A stretch of DNA of 64,000 nucleotides from the NCBI RefSeq assembly GCF_018861865.1, contig NZ_JAHLDV010000003.1, positions 1-64,000 on the forward strand, in the 5' to 3' direction. The notes under the pieces were generated by a model. It made no database searches and was not told where the DNA came from. It saw only the letters and a list, made by a program, of their open reading frames with translations. Positions 37,062 to 45,526 of the stretch are shown here, one piece after another. Position numbers and translations under genes: made by a program. The stretch is from Clostridium frigoris (lineage in GTDB: Bacteria; Bacillota; Clostridia; Clostridiales; Clostridiaceae). Each line of letters starts with the position of its first letter. The first letter of the stretch is position 1.

Positions 37062-37757
37062 TTATTCTCCAAAATTGAATCTATATCCTATACCACGAAT
37101 TGTCTGAATATACACTGGATTTTTATCATCTTCTTCAATCTTTTGTCTTAAATGTCTTATGTGGACGTCTACAGTTCTTGTTTCTCCTACATATTCATAA
37201 CCCCATATTTTGTCTAGTAAAAAGTCTCTTGTCATAACCCTACCTTTATTCTTTATTAAAATTTGTAATAATTCAAATTCCTTTAAAGTCAAATCAATTC
37301 TTATTTCACTTTTTATAACCTCATGTTTACCAAAGTCAATAACCAGATTACCAATTTTGAAAGTTTTTTCAACTATCTGCATATTAGTTCTTCTAAGAAT
37401 AGCTTTAACCCTCGCTACAAGCTCCCTTACTGAAAAGGGTTTTGTAATGTAATCATCTGCGCCAAGTTCCAGTCCTATTATTTTGTCTATTTCTTCTCCT
37501 TTTGCTGTTATCATAATTATAGGCATACCTGACATATTTGAATCTTTTCTAATTTCCTTACACACATCTAATCCGTCCATTCCAGGCAACATCAAATCTA
37601 ACAACATCAATTGAGGAACTTGCTCTTTAGCAAGTTTTACAGCATCTATTCCATTGTCAGCACATATAACTTTATATCCATTTTTTTCTAAATTAAATTT
37701 AATTAATTCCCTTATATGTTCTTCATCATCCACCACTAATACTTTTTCTTCAGCCAT
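37062..37757 (-). CDS. phoP: Phosphate response regulator PhoP (PhoB-type)
   Basis: A 231-residue OmpR-family regulator with receiver domain (acidic pair Asp10/Asp11, phosphoacceptor Asp54 in LMLLDLMLPGMDG, Lys in DYITKPF) and a C-terminal winged helix (DLTLKEFELLQILIKNKGRV; GETRTVDVHIRHLRQKIEED). It is encoded directly before phoR. Its natural targets in this window are probably the TTAACA-type repeats ahead of pstS and of the DUF47-pit operon. GGAGGG precedes ATG 37757. Confidence 0.95.
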   Translation of the reverse strand: MAEEKVLVVDDEEHIRELIKFNLEKNGYKVICADNGIDAVKLAKEQVPQLMLLDLMLPGMDGLDVCKEIRKDSNMSGMPIIMITAKGEEIDKIIGLELGADDYITKPFSVRELVARVKAILRRTNMQIVEKTFKIGNLVIDFGKHEVIKSEIRIDLTLKEFELLQILIKNKGRVMTRDFLLDKIWGYEYVGETRTVDVHIRHLRQKIEEDDKNPVYIQTIRGIGYRFNFGE

Positions 37758-37810
37758 CTTAATCCCTCCATATTTTCATGTATTTATTACTTAATTACCA
37801 CCTATTTCTT

Positions 37811-38527
37811 TTAAATGTCTTTCAAATAAACAAATGAAAACATTCTACCATAATTATTTTCACTACTTCTATATGAATATAATTCATACTCTTTACTACA
37901 AGAAGTGCACGCATTAGTAGTTTTAATGTTTTTTTCTTTTATACCCCTTTCATTAAGCTGCGCTATAATGCACTTTTCTAGATCTAATTTATTATTATAA
38001 CTTATTTTAATATTACTATAAATATCTTTACTCGTAAACTCTTCTATAAGTTCCTTGCTAACCTCATAACAACATCCTCCAATATGTGGTCCAATATACG
38101 CCATAATATTTTTAGTTAATGTGCCATAGGTTTCTTGCATTCTTTTAATAGTTTTGCTTACTATCAATGCATTTGTACCTTTCCATCCACTATGTATAGC
38201 AGCTATAACATTTTTATTAGTATCTACCAAAATTACAGGAACGCAATCTGCAGTAAAAACACCTATAGCTCTATTCTTTTTATTTGTTATTAAAGCATCT
38301 CCATCTTTTATATTACCATCAAAATCAAAAATTAAGTCACTATGAATTTGATTTAAATATCCAATAGATTGAAGGTTATAATGTGTTTTTATTTTTTCTA
38401 CGTTTACTAATCCTTCATCAGTATGACAATTAAAATCAAGTCCACCACTTGCTGTCGAAAACAAAATAACGACATTATCAACTTGAAATTTTATAAATTT
38501 ATATTTATTAAAAGTTTCTATTTCCAT
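37811..38527 (-). CDS. pgeF: Multicopper-oxidase-like/purine nucleoside phosphorylase YfiH (PgeF) family
   Basis: The 238-residue protein has the YfiH/DUF152 metal site: GVFTADCVPVILVD, AAIHSGWKGTNALI and GPHIGGCCYEVSKE supply the Cys/His ligands. Family members act as purine nucleoside phosphorylases/adenosine deaminases (LACC1-like) and YfiH of E. coli edits peptidoglycan precursors (PgeF). The ATG at 38527 is chosen for AGGAGG 8 bases ahead. It lies 54 bases before phoP and may be cotranscribed with it. Confidence 0.88.
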   Translation of the reverse strand: MEIETFNKYKFIKFQVDNVVILFSTASGGLDFNCHTDEGLVNVEKIKTHYNLQSIGYLNQIHSDLIFDFDGNIKDGDALITNKKNRAIGVFTADCVPVILVDTNKNVIAAIHSGWKGTNALIVSKTIKRMQETYGTLTKNIMAYIGPHIGGCCYEVSKELIEEFTSKDIYSNIKISYNNKLDLEKCIIAQLNERGIKEKNIKTTNACTSCSKEYELYSYRSSENNYGRMFSFVYLKDI

Positions 38528-38576
38528 TAATTTACCTCCTGTATATCTTACATCCATTATTATTTGATTTTTACAA

Positions 38577-38608
38577 ACTAAAAAAAATGCCTAAGGGCAT
38601 TTTTTTTC
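38577..38608 (-). terminator. Terminator embedded in the 3' end of nrdR
   Basis: AAAAAATGCC (to 38591) pairs with GGCATTTTTT (from 38596), loop TAAG. The nrdR stop codon TAG and last codons are part of the stem and loop, and a T run follows on the minus strand. Confidence 0.85.
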
Positions 38609-39058
38609 ATTAGACATCAATTTTCTTATCTCTTCCATAAATGTATTAATATCTTTAAATTGTCTGTAAACTGAAGCAAACCTCACATAAGAAACTTCAT
38701 CTACATTTTTTAATATACTCATGATAAGTTCTCCAATATAATCAGATTTTACTTCTGTAAGCATTTCATTGTTTAACTGTTTTTCTACTTCATCACATAT
38801 GGCTTCAATTTGTTTTCTTGAAACTGGTCTCTTTTGACATGCCTTCATAAGTCCATTTAGTATCTTTGTTCTATCAAAATATTCTCTGTTAAAATCTTTC
38901 TTTATTACTAAAATAGGTACATTTTCCACTTTTTCATAAGTCGTATATCGTTTAAAACACCTTAGACACTCACGTCGACGTCTAGTAGCAATATTGTCAT
39001 CTGTTGATCTAGAGTCTACTACTTTACTTTCTTCACAGCTGCAATATGGACACTTCAA
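38591..39058 (-). CDS. nrdR: Transcriptional repressor NrdR
   Basis: NrdR senses (d)ATP and represses ribonucleotide reductase genes. The 155-residue protein has a zinc ribbon (MKCPYCSCEESKVVDSRSTD ... RRECLRCFKRYTTYE) and an ATP-cone domain (VLVIKKDFNREYFDRTKILN). The start is TTG at 39058, fixed by the conserved MKCPYC; the RBS (GAAGAACA) is weak. The last codons form its terminator. Confidence 0.95.
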   Translation of the reverse strand: MKCPYCSCEESKVVDSRSTDDNIATRRRRECLRCFKRYTTYEKVENVPILVIKKDFNREYFDRTKILNGLMKACQKRPVSRKQIEAICDEVEKQLNNEMLTEVKSDYIGELIMSILKNVDEVSYVRFASVYRQFKDINTFMEEIRKLMSNEKKCP

Positions 39059-39137
39059 TGTTCTTCACGCCCTTTTACTAGTATAGTTAACAAATATACT
39101 AACATTATACACTTATCTTATAAATTAAAATAGTATA

Positions 39138-39398
39138 TTATTCGTTTTCCATAATTACATCACTACCGTCTACAAGAATTACATCAATACCAACTTTTTT
39201 CACTTTTTCCCAAGGGATCTCAATACTATTATTTTTATTAAACCAAGATGACTTCTGAGTTGGCATTAGTATTGAAATGATTTTATAGTCATCACAATCC
39301 ACTTTCAAGTCTTTAATATATCCCATTTTTGATCCTGAATTTATATCTATAATTTCCATCTGTCTTAAATTATTAATTGCAAACATTAAGTTCTCCAT
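39138..39398 (-). CDS. YlmC/YmxH family PRC-barrel sporulation protein
   Basis: The 86-residue protein contains one PRC-barrel: LRQMEIIDINSGSKMGYIKD followed by KIISILMPTQ and IEIPWEKVKKVGIDVILVDG. YlmC/YmxH proteins are found only in spore formers and are linked to sporulation by context; their role is unclear. GGGGG precedes the ATG at 39398. In related clostridia, from memory, this gene follows sigE-sigG, as it follows sigE here. Confidence 0.85.
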   Translation of the reverse strand: MENLMFAINNLRQMEIIDINSGSKMGYIKDLKVDCDDYKIISILMPTQKSSWFNKNNSIEIPWEKVKKVGIDVILVDGSDVIMENE

Positions 39399-39442
39399 TT
39401 TATTACCCCCTTAGACCGTTTTAAAACCTCTTATTCAAGTAG

Positions 39443-39463
39443 CAAGACATCTTCTATGTCTTG
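39443..39463. other. Short perfect hairpin downstream of sigE
   Basis: CAAGACAT (39443-39450) and ATGTCTTG (39456-39463) flank loop CTTCT; ATTCA and TGAAT extend the stem across a 5-base bulge. There is no T run, so it is not a clear terminator. It lies upstream of ylmC on the minus strand, in the spacer where sigG would be expected. Confidence 0.5.
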
Positions 39464-39549
39464 TGAATGCCTACCACTTTATATTATCTATATTCATTAG
39501 ACACTAAAAATATATTTATAAATAGAATTTTCTTTAATTTTTTTAAATA

Positions 39550-39618
39550 AGGCACATGAAAATAAATAATAAGTCAAAAATAATAGTATGCTGACTCGTT
39601 ATTTATTTTCATGTGCCT
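39550..39618. repeat. Long inverted repeat (26-base arms) downstream of sigE
   Basis: AGGCACATGAAAATAAATAA with six further bases (39550-39575) matches the reverse complement of 39593-39618 with two mismatches, 17-base loop. The stem is followed by A/T-rich sequence but no clean T run on the minus strand. It could be the sigE terminator, a small mobile-element remnant, or a stable 3' end. Confidence 0.65.
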
Positions 39619-39638
39619 AATACTAATCCAAAATTATC

Positions 39639-40346
39639 TTACACCATTTTATTAATTTCCTTTTGCAATCTTTTTATTATCCTTTTTTCAAGCCTTGAGA
39701 TATATGATTGTGATATACCAAGTATATCAGCAACTTCCTTTTGTGTCTTTTCCGTTGTTCCATTTAATCCAAATCTAAGTTGCACAATTTCTTTTTCCCT
39801 TGAATTTAACCGTTGCATAGCAAGCCAAAGTAATTGTTTATCTACATCTTCTTCAATAATATTGTAAACCACATCATTGTCAGTTCCAATTATATCAGAA
39901 AGCAATAATTCATTACCATCCCAATCAACATTTAGAGGTTCATAAAGAGAAATTTCAGTTTTTATTTTACTATTTCTCCTAAGATACATTAAAATTTCAT
40001 TTTCAATACATCGTGATCCATATGTAGCAAGCTTAATTTTTTTTTCAGGATCAAAGGTATTCACGGCTTTAATAAGACCAATAGTTCCCACTGAAATCAA
40101 ATCTTCAATATTAACACCCGTATTTTCGAATTTCCTTGCTATATAAACTACGAGCCTTAGATTTCTTTCAATTAAGGTGGCTCTTACACTTTTATCTCCA
40201 GTATCAAGTCTAACTACCAATTCATCCTCTTCATCTTTAGTCAAAGGAGGTGGTAGTGCATCATTGCCTCCAATATAAAACAAATTGTTTGAAAACATTT
40301 TAAATTTAGCAAATAACTTGTTTAACATCACTTTAAAATTAAACAT
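39639..40346 (-). CDS. sigE: Mother-cell sporulation sigma factor E (pro-sigma-E)
   Basis: The early mother-cell sigma factor, 235 residues, made as an inactive precursor. The N-terminal pro-sequence (about 27 residues, [20 protein letters not shown]) precedes [20 protein letters not shown]. Region 2 [20 protein letters not shown] and region 4 [20 protein letters not shown] match sigma-E rather than sigma-G or sigma-K. Its processing protease SpoIIGA is encoded directly upstream (57-base gap). GGGGGAAATT precedes the ATG. sigG does not follow. Confidence 0.96.
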   Translation of the reverse strand: MFNFKVMLNKLFAKFKMFSNNLFYIGGNDALPPPLTKDEEDELVVRLDTGDKSVRATLIERNLRLVVYIARKFENTGVNIEDLISVGTIGLIKAVNTFDPEKKIKLATYGSRCIENEILMYLRRNSKIKTEISLYEPLNVDWDGNELLLSDIIGTDNDVVYNIIEEDVDKQLLWLAMQRLNSREKEIVQLRFGLNGTTEKTQKEVADILGISQSYISRLEKRIIKRLQKEINKMV

Positions 40347-40403
40347 AATTTCCCCCTTATATATATATATTATTATAAAAAATAATTGCTAATTTTAGGC
40401 TTA

Positions 40404-41210
40404 TTAGCTGAGTATTCCTCTAGACATAAGTCCATTATAATCATTGTCTTTACTTAATTTATACTCACAAAATGCTACAATTACATCTTTTGTTTCTATA
40501 TTTTTTTTACTAATATGAACATTAATATATTCTGGTTTAAATCCCATAAGTCTACCACTAGTTCCATTTACTACTGTATAAGGAATGGAATATGTATTAT
40601 TCTTTTCTATGGAAAATCCACTTAAAATATTTCGTTCAACAATCAATACGGGTAAATTGGAAGCAGGCTCGCGAAGTTCATTCCCAGTATCTAAAAATGC
40701 CTTTATAGTTTTTATATAATTCTTATTTACTATATCTACAGTATATATAAGCGTAGATATTTTTTTCCTATCTCCTATAAAAATTATGATCCTATATATC
40801 ACTATATAGATGATCATTACTGAAAGCAGTAACTTTTCATAAGGAAAATTTATTATAACTACATCAAATGACATATCTTTTTTACTATTCATTTGAATAA
40901 AAAAACACATCCCAGCTAAAAGAATTGAGTACAATAAAAAAATTAATGTAGCCTTAATATTAAATAAAAATCTTTTTTCATGAAATACAATAAATATCAT
41001 AACAATTACTATCAATATCTTAAAAGGTAAAAATGTCATCCACTTAAGACTAGGATATAATACTGTTATAACATATAAGCTACCTACTAGGCTTGAAATG
41101 AACATCCACTTAAGTTTTACTCTTTTTCTTAATGTTTGAACAGTAACGTGTAATATGAATAGATTAACTATAAAATTTACTAATATGAGAACATCTACAT
41201 ATACTACCAT
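40404..41210 (-). CDS. spoIIGA: Sporulation sigma-E processing aspartic protease SpoIIGA
   Basis: SpoIIGA cleaves pro-sigma-E after a signal from the forespore (SpoIIR). The 268-residue protein has an N-terminal membrane domain of about five helices (MVVYVDVLILVNFIVNLFIL...) and a C-terminal protease domain with the aspartic-protease-like motif KAFLDTGNELREPASNLPV. AAAGGAGGAAG precedes the ATG. It is just upstream of sigE, its substrate gene. The leader contains a Spo0A-like box and widely spaced promoter elements. Confidence 0.95.
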   Translation of the reverse strand: MVVYVDVLILVNFIVNLFILHVTVQTLRKRVKLKWMFISSLVGSLYVITVLYPSLKWMTFLPFKILIVIVMIFIVFHEKRFLFNIKATLIFLLYSILLAGMCFFIQMNSKKDMSFDVVIINFPYEKLLLSVMIIYIVIYRIIIFIGDRKKISTLIYTVDIVNKNYIKTIKAFLDTGNELREPASNLPVLIVERNILSGFSIEKNNTYSIPYTVVNGTSGRLMGFKPEYINVHISKKNIETKDVIVAFCEYKLSKDNDYNGLMSRGILS

Positions 41211-41486
41211 TCTTTCTTCCTCCTTTAAGATTATTATATAACTAATCTCATTAAAATTTTGTCATTTTTTACCACATATCATTATTTTTATTCTTTTATA
41301 AAACGCCACTTATTCCCATATTATTGTAAATAGTTTTGATATACAATAGATATTTTTTTATAAATTATACACATTACTTAAAGGCCTTAATTACATATAA
41401 GTAAATTATAATTGGCTAAACGCAAATAAAGTGCCCAAAGGGCACTTTATGATTTTATTTATTTGTTTTGTATTTTCTGTTGTTAT
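41211..41486 (-). promoter_or_regulatory. Candidate spoIIG-type promoter and ftsZ terminator region
   Basis: On the minus strand ATGACA (41265-41260) and TATAAT (41238-41233) are separated by 21 bases, resembling the Bacillus spoIIG promoter with its over-long spacer. TGACAAA (41264-41258), one base off the Spo0A-box core TGNCGAA, overlaps the -35. The left boundary holds the RBS of spoIIGA; the right part holds the ftsZ terminator. No further gene is seen. Confidence 0.4.
41426..41451 (-). terminator. Terminator after ftsZ
   Basis: AAAGTGCCC pairs with GGGCACTTT (loop AAA), flanked by A-rich plus-strand sequence that gives a T-rich minus transcript end. Confidence 0.8.
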
Positions 41487-42581
41487 TTATTTGTTTGGTC
41501 TTCTTAAAAAAGCTGGAATTTCTAAATCAGAATCTTCATAATCTTTAGTATATGCAACTTCTTCGTTAGGTTTAACTGTCTCTTTTACTTTAGGTTTTTG
41601 TACTGGTTTATCTGGTTTTACAACGTTATCACTTTCAAAACCAGTTGCAATAACGGTTATTCTTATTTCATCTTTTAACTCCTCATCTATTACTGCTCCA
41701 AAAATAATATTAGCATCTGGATCAGCTGCCCCCTGCACAATCTCTGCAGCTTCATTTATTTCAAGTAATCCAAGATCCACTCCACCAGTAATATTTAAAA
41801 GCACACCCGTAGCACCAACTATAGATGTTTCAAGTAATGGGCTTGAGATAGCTTGTTTGGCTGCCTCTTGAGATCTATTATCGCCAGAAGCTCTACCAAC
41901 TCCCATATGGGCAAGCCCTTTTGCAAGCATAATCGTCCTCACATCTGCAAAATCTAGATTTACAAGACCGGGTATTGTAATTAAATCAGATATACCCTGT
42001 ATACCTTGTCTTAAAACATCATCTGCCATTTTGAAAGAATCCATCAATGTAGTTTTTTTATCAACCATAGTTAATAACCTTTCATTTGGTATTGTTACTA
42101 GAGTATCTACTGTTTCTTTAAGAGTTTTTATTCCTATTTCAGCATTAATCATTCTTTTCCTGCCTTCAAATGGAAATGGTTTTGTGACAACTCCTACAGT
42201 AAGTATTCCCATGGATTTAGCAATTTCTGCCACCACAGGTGCAGCACCAGTACCTGTACCACCACCCATACCTGCAGTAATAAACACCATATCTGCACCC
42301 TTTATTGCTTGAGAAATTTCTTCTTTACTTTCTTCAGCTGCTTTCATACCAATTTCTGGATTAGCTCCTGCTCCAAGTCCCTTAGTAAGTTTATCACCAA
42401 TCTGAATTTTTTGAACAGCATGTGAAAGAATTAAAGCTTGCTTGTCTGTATTAATAGCTATAAACTCTACATTTTTAAGTCCCTCCATAATCATCCTGTT
42501 TATAGCATTGTTTCCTCCACCTCCACACCCAATTACTTTAATTTGAGCAAACTCTTGAACATCAACATCAAAATCTAACAC
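41487..42581 (-). CDS. ftsZ: Cell division protein FtsZ
   Basis: The tubulin-like GTPase that forms the division ring, 364 residues. The GTPase motifs are [40 protein letters not shown] and the T7 loop region [11 protein letters not shown]. The C-terminal peptide [10 protein letters not shown], which binds FtsA, is intact after a linker. Start is GTG 42581 with AAAGGAGG 7 bases ahead. It follows ftsA by 15 bases. Confidence 0.97.
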   Translation of the reverse strand: MLDFDVDVQEFAQIKVIGCGGGGNNAINRMIMEGLKNVEFIAINTDKQALILSHAVQKIQIGDKLTKGLGAGANPEIGMKAAEESKEEISQAIKGADMVFITAGMGGGTGTGAAPVVAEIAKSMGILTVGVVTKPFPFEGRKRMINAEIGIKTLKETVDTLVTIPNERLLTMVDKKTTLMDSFKMADDVLRQGIQGISDLITIPGLVNLDFADVRTIMLAKGLAHMGVGRASGDNRSQEAAKQAISSPLLETSIVGATGVLLNITGGVDLGLLEINEAAEIVQGAADPDANIIFGAVIDEELKDEIRITVIATGFESDNVVKPDKPVQKPKVKETVKPNEEVAYTKDYEDSDLEIPAFLRRPNK

Positions 42582-42596
42582 AACAATACCTCCTTT

Positions 42597-43850
42597 TTAG
42601 AAAAAATCCGCAAAAAAACCTTTAACTTTTGCTGCAAATTTATTTTTCCCTTTTGTATTTTGGTTTTTTGACCATTTATTATCGTATAATGGTTCATCTG
42701 AATCTTCAAATGCACTAGTATTAGTTTTAAGATTATTAACAGCCTGAAGCACTATGCCTACTGCTGTAACATATATTGGGCTAGCTGCGCCTACATATTC
42801 AGGCGACCCTACTCTCACTGATTTTTCTAGTATATCTTTGGTCAAGTCATTCATTCCTCTAAACAACGATATACCTCCACCAACTATTACTACACCTGTG
42901 ATTTCCTTATAAAAGCCACTACTTAATAAATTTCTTTTAATTAAATGTAATAATTCCTCTACCCTAGCACAAATTATATCAATTAATAAATTATTATCAA
43001 TCTCCATTAAATTGTTATAAGAATCTTTAACTCTAATCTTCTCAGAATCAACTTCTGAACCTTTGATAAGACTTCCATATTTATGTTTTAATCGTTCAGC
43101 TTCGCTAAAAGGAACTTTAAGACAAATTGATATATCATTAGTTATGTTGTCTCCACCCAATTGTACAATAGATGTATATTTTAATTTTCCACTCTTATAA
43201 ATCGATATATCAATAGTCTGAGCTCCAACATCAACAAGTGCTATTCCCATATCTTTCTCTTCTTTTCGAAGTACAGCCTCAGATATTGCTGATGGTTGAA
43301 GCACTATCCCATTTACTTTAATACCAGCTCTTTTAACACTTTTCAATAAATTACTAACAGCTGTAGATTGCGCCATTACAACTTGTCCCTCAACTTCGAG
43401 CCTTATTCCACTCATCCCTCTAGGATCTTTAATATTGTCATATCCATCAACAATATATTGTTCTGGCTCAACACCCACTATTTCTTTATCAGCTGGAACT
43501 GAAATAAGTTTCGCTGCTTCGATTACTCTATCTACATCACTTTGTTTGATTTCCCTATCTTCAGAAGATATTGCAATCATCCCAGTATTCCTTACTAATT
43601 CACAAATTCCTCCAGGCAGTGATATATATCCTTCACTAATTTGTGTATCTGTCATACGTTCCAATTGCGTAACACATTGCTTAATAGCTTCAGCTGTACT
43701 GTCTATGTCTATTACAACTGATTTATTTAAACCACTACATACAACTGATGTAATGCCTATAATCTGAAGTTTTCCATTACTACTAATTCTACCAACTGCC
43801 CCACATATTTTTGATGACCCTAAATCTATTCCTACAATCTGTTCATTCAT
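42597..43850 (-). CDS. ftsA: Cell division protein FtsA
   Basis: The actin-like protein that anchors FtsZ to the membrane, 417 residues. The ATPase motifs IVGIDLGSSKICGAVG (phosphate 1), ALVDVGAQTIDISIYKSG (phosphate 2) and VVIVGGGISLFRGM (adenosine) are visible, as is the SHS2-type 1C subdomain. The C-terminal KNKFAAKVKGFFADFF is the amphipathic membrane-targeting helix. GGGGGG precedes the ATG. It is the first gene of ftsAZ. Confidence 0.95.
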   Translation of the reverse strand: MNEQIVGIDLGSSKICGAVGRISSNGKLQIIGITSVVCSGLNKSVVIDIDSTAEAIKQCVTQLERMTDTQISEGYISLPGGICELVRNTGMIAISSEDREIKQSDVDRVIEAAKLISVPADKEIVGVEPEQYIVDGYDNIKDPRGMSGIRLEVEGQVVMAQSTAVSNLLKSVKRAGIKVNGIVLQPSAISEAVLRKEEKDMGIALVDVGAQTIDISIYKSGKLKYTSIVQLGGDNITNDISICLKVPFSEAERLKHKYGSLIKGSEVDSEKIRVKDSYNNLMEIDNNLLIDIICARVEELLHLIKRNLLSSGFYKEITGVVIVGGGISLFRGMNDLTKDILEKSVRVGSPEYVGAASPIYVTAVGIVLQAVNNLKTNTSAFEDSDEPLYDNKWSKNQNTKGKNKFAAKVKGFFADFF

Positions 43851-44326
43851 TAAGTTTATCCCCCCTCATAAGAGAAACCTCAAGTGTATATATTCAACAA
43901 AAAAATAAATTTTCCTCTTATTTTTATCTTTTTTTTTAAAAATTTATTATATGTTTAAATATAGTTAAAATTTATTGCATATTTATAAACCAAATTAAAC
44001 CAATAATACTAAAAAGACAATTTATTTTCATATACTAAGTATAATATCAATATATAGAAAATGCAATGTTATATTATATGGGAATATTCCCAAGGTAATA
44101 TTTTCTTGTAATTTTAATTATAACTTTAAACAGAAAAAGAACAAGCTAAAAGTTGTAATTTCTCTTTGACTTTAGCTTATTTAAAAATTACTAATTAAAT
44201 CATCTCCTGGGTCGCTGAAATATTAACGACTTCAGAAGGAGATTTATACTTCAACTGAAGTTTTCTAATTGTTAAGGTGTTTACTTCCCACTTATATAAG
44301 TGGAAGACTTTCCTCCTGAAATGTCG
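43851..44326. other. Intergenic region between pilT and ftsA with several structures
   Basis: About 475 bases without a gene. It contains a perfect 12-base palindrome GGGAATATTCCC (44080-44091), a terminator at 44131-44180, and the cloverleaf-like fold from 44200 that extends into the pilT stop codon. The promoter of ftsA must lie in the right-hand AT-rich part near 43860-44050 but is not identifiable. Confidence 0.4.
44131..44180 (-). terminator. Terminator of the sigK-pilT unit
   Basis: AAGCTAAA plus AGT (44143-44153) pairs with ACT plus TTAGCTT (44169-44178) with one bulge; the minus transcript then reads GTTCTTTTTCTG. Confidence 0.65.
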
Positions 44327-44330
44327 TTAA
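44200..44330 (-). ncRNA. Cloverleaf-like structured element overlapping the pilT 3' end
   Basis: TTAACGAC (44223-44230) pairs with GTCGTTAA (44323-44330), continued by TTCAG/CTGAA and AGGA/TCCT, and encloses two hairpins: ACTTC/GAAGT (44248-44261) and CTTC-CACTT/AAGTG-GAAG (44284-44306). An alternative pairing ATCTCCT/AGGAGAT (44202-44208, 44237-44243) would break the outer stem. No protein is encoded. It could be a structured 3' RNA, an attenuator, or a small IS200/IS605-type remnant. Confidence 0.45.
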
Positions 44331-45382
44331 AGTGCTAACATCCTTACCATCATTTCATTGTCAACAGAGTAAGTTATTGCATCCTCTTTAGATATAACTG
44401 ATCTTTTATATAAATCTGAAATTGACATATCCATAGTTTTCATACCATATTTCCCGCCAGTTTGAACACAAGACTGTAATTGATGTGTTTTACCCTCACG
44501 AATAAGATTTTGAATTGCTGGGGTTGATATCATTACTTCAAGAGCCGCCACCCTTCCTTTTTCATTAATTTTAGGTATTAATTGTTGTGAAATTATTCCT
44601 TGCATCACTGCAGCTAATTGAACCTTAATTTGTTGTTGCTGATATGGAGGAAATACATCCACGATTCTATCTACTGTTTTTGCTGCTCCAATAGTATGTA
44701 GTGTAGAGAAAACCAAATGTCCCGTTTCAGCTGCAGTAATCGCAATAGAAATTGTTTCAAGATCTCTCATTTCACCTACTAAAATAACATCTGGATCTTC
44801 TCTAAGTATTGCTCTCAATGCATTTTGATAATTTTTACTGTCTTTTCCGATTTCTCTTTGATTGATAATTGATTTATTGTGTTTGTGTAAATACTCAATA
44901 GGATCCTCAAGTGTAATAATATTACATGCTCTAGTTGAATTAATTTCATTAACCATAGCCGCGAGCGTTGTACTTTTACCACTTCCAGTAGGCCCAGTCA
45001 CTAAGACTAAGCCCCTTTGTTTTGTGGTAAGTGCACGAACAACTTCAGGAAGTTCAAGTTGTTTAAGTGTAGGTATCTTTAATGCAACTACCCTAATAGC
45101 TACAGTGTCACTTCCTCTTTGCTTATAAACATTAACTCTAAATCTTCCAAGTCCCCCAATAGAGTAAGAAGTATCAATTTCACCATTATTATAGTATTCT
45201 TCATATGAATCATCCAATATTTCTCTTGCATATTTTTCAGTATCTGCTGGAGTTAATTTATCTTCACCAACTTGCAATAGATGACCATTAACTCTAATAA
45301 CAGGAACTGAGCCAACTGTTAGGTGCAAATCTGATGCGTTTTTTTCTATTGTCCATTTTAATAACTCGTTAAGAGGTTTCAT
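44327..45382 (-). CDS. pilT: Twitching motility / type IV pilus retraction ATPase PilT
   Basis: A 351-residue hexameric ATPase that retracts type IV pili. It has the N-terminal domain ASDLHLTVGSVPVIRVNGHL, Walker A VTGPTGSGKSTTLAAMV, Asp box IITLEDPIEYLH, Walker B EDPDVILVGEMRDLETI and the His box STLHT; the C-terminal PilT-type AIRDLL-like motif is less clear. The ATG at 45382 is fixed by AGGAGGG 8 bases ahead. Its stop codon lies inside a structured element. No other pilus gene is in the window. Confidence 0.92.
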   Translation of the reverse strand: MKPLNELLKWTIEKNASDLHLTVGSVPVIRVNGHLLQVGEDKLTPADTEKYAREILDDSYEEYYNNGEIDTSYSIGGLGRFRVNVYKQRGSDTVAIRVVALKIPTLKQLELPEVVRALTTKQRGLVLVTGPTGSGKSTTLAAMVNEINSTRACNIITLEDPIEYLHKHNKSIINQREIGKDSKNYQNALRAILREDPDVILVGEMRDLETISIAITAAETGHLVFSTLHTIGAAKTVDRIVDVFPPYQQQQIKVQLAAVMQGIISQQLIPKINEKGRVAALEVMISTPAIQNLIREGKTHQLQSCVQTGGKYGMKTMDMSISDLYKRSVISKEDAITYSVDNEMMVRMLAL

Positions 45383-45526
45383 CTTTTGCCCTCCTGTTTT
45401 TAATGAAGTTTCTAATATCAATTTTGTATAGTTAACTCTAATTTTAAATTTAGGTTATTTAATATTTTGCTTTACTTACAGTTATACATCATATAATTAT
45501 ACCATAGTTGTTCTAATTTGCTAGAA

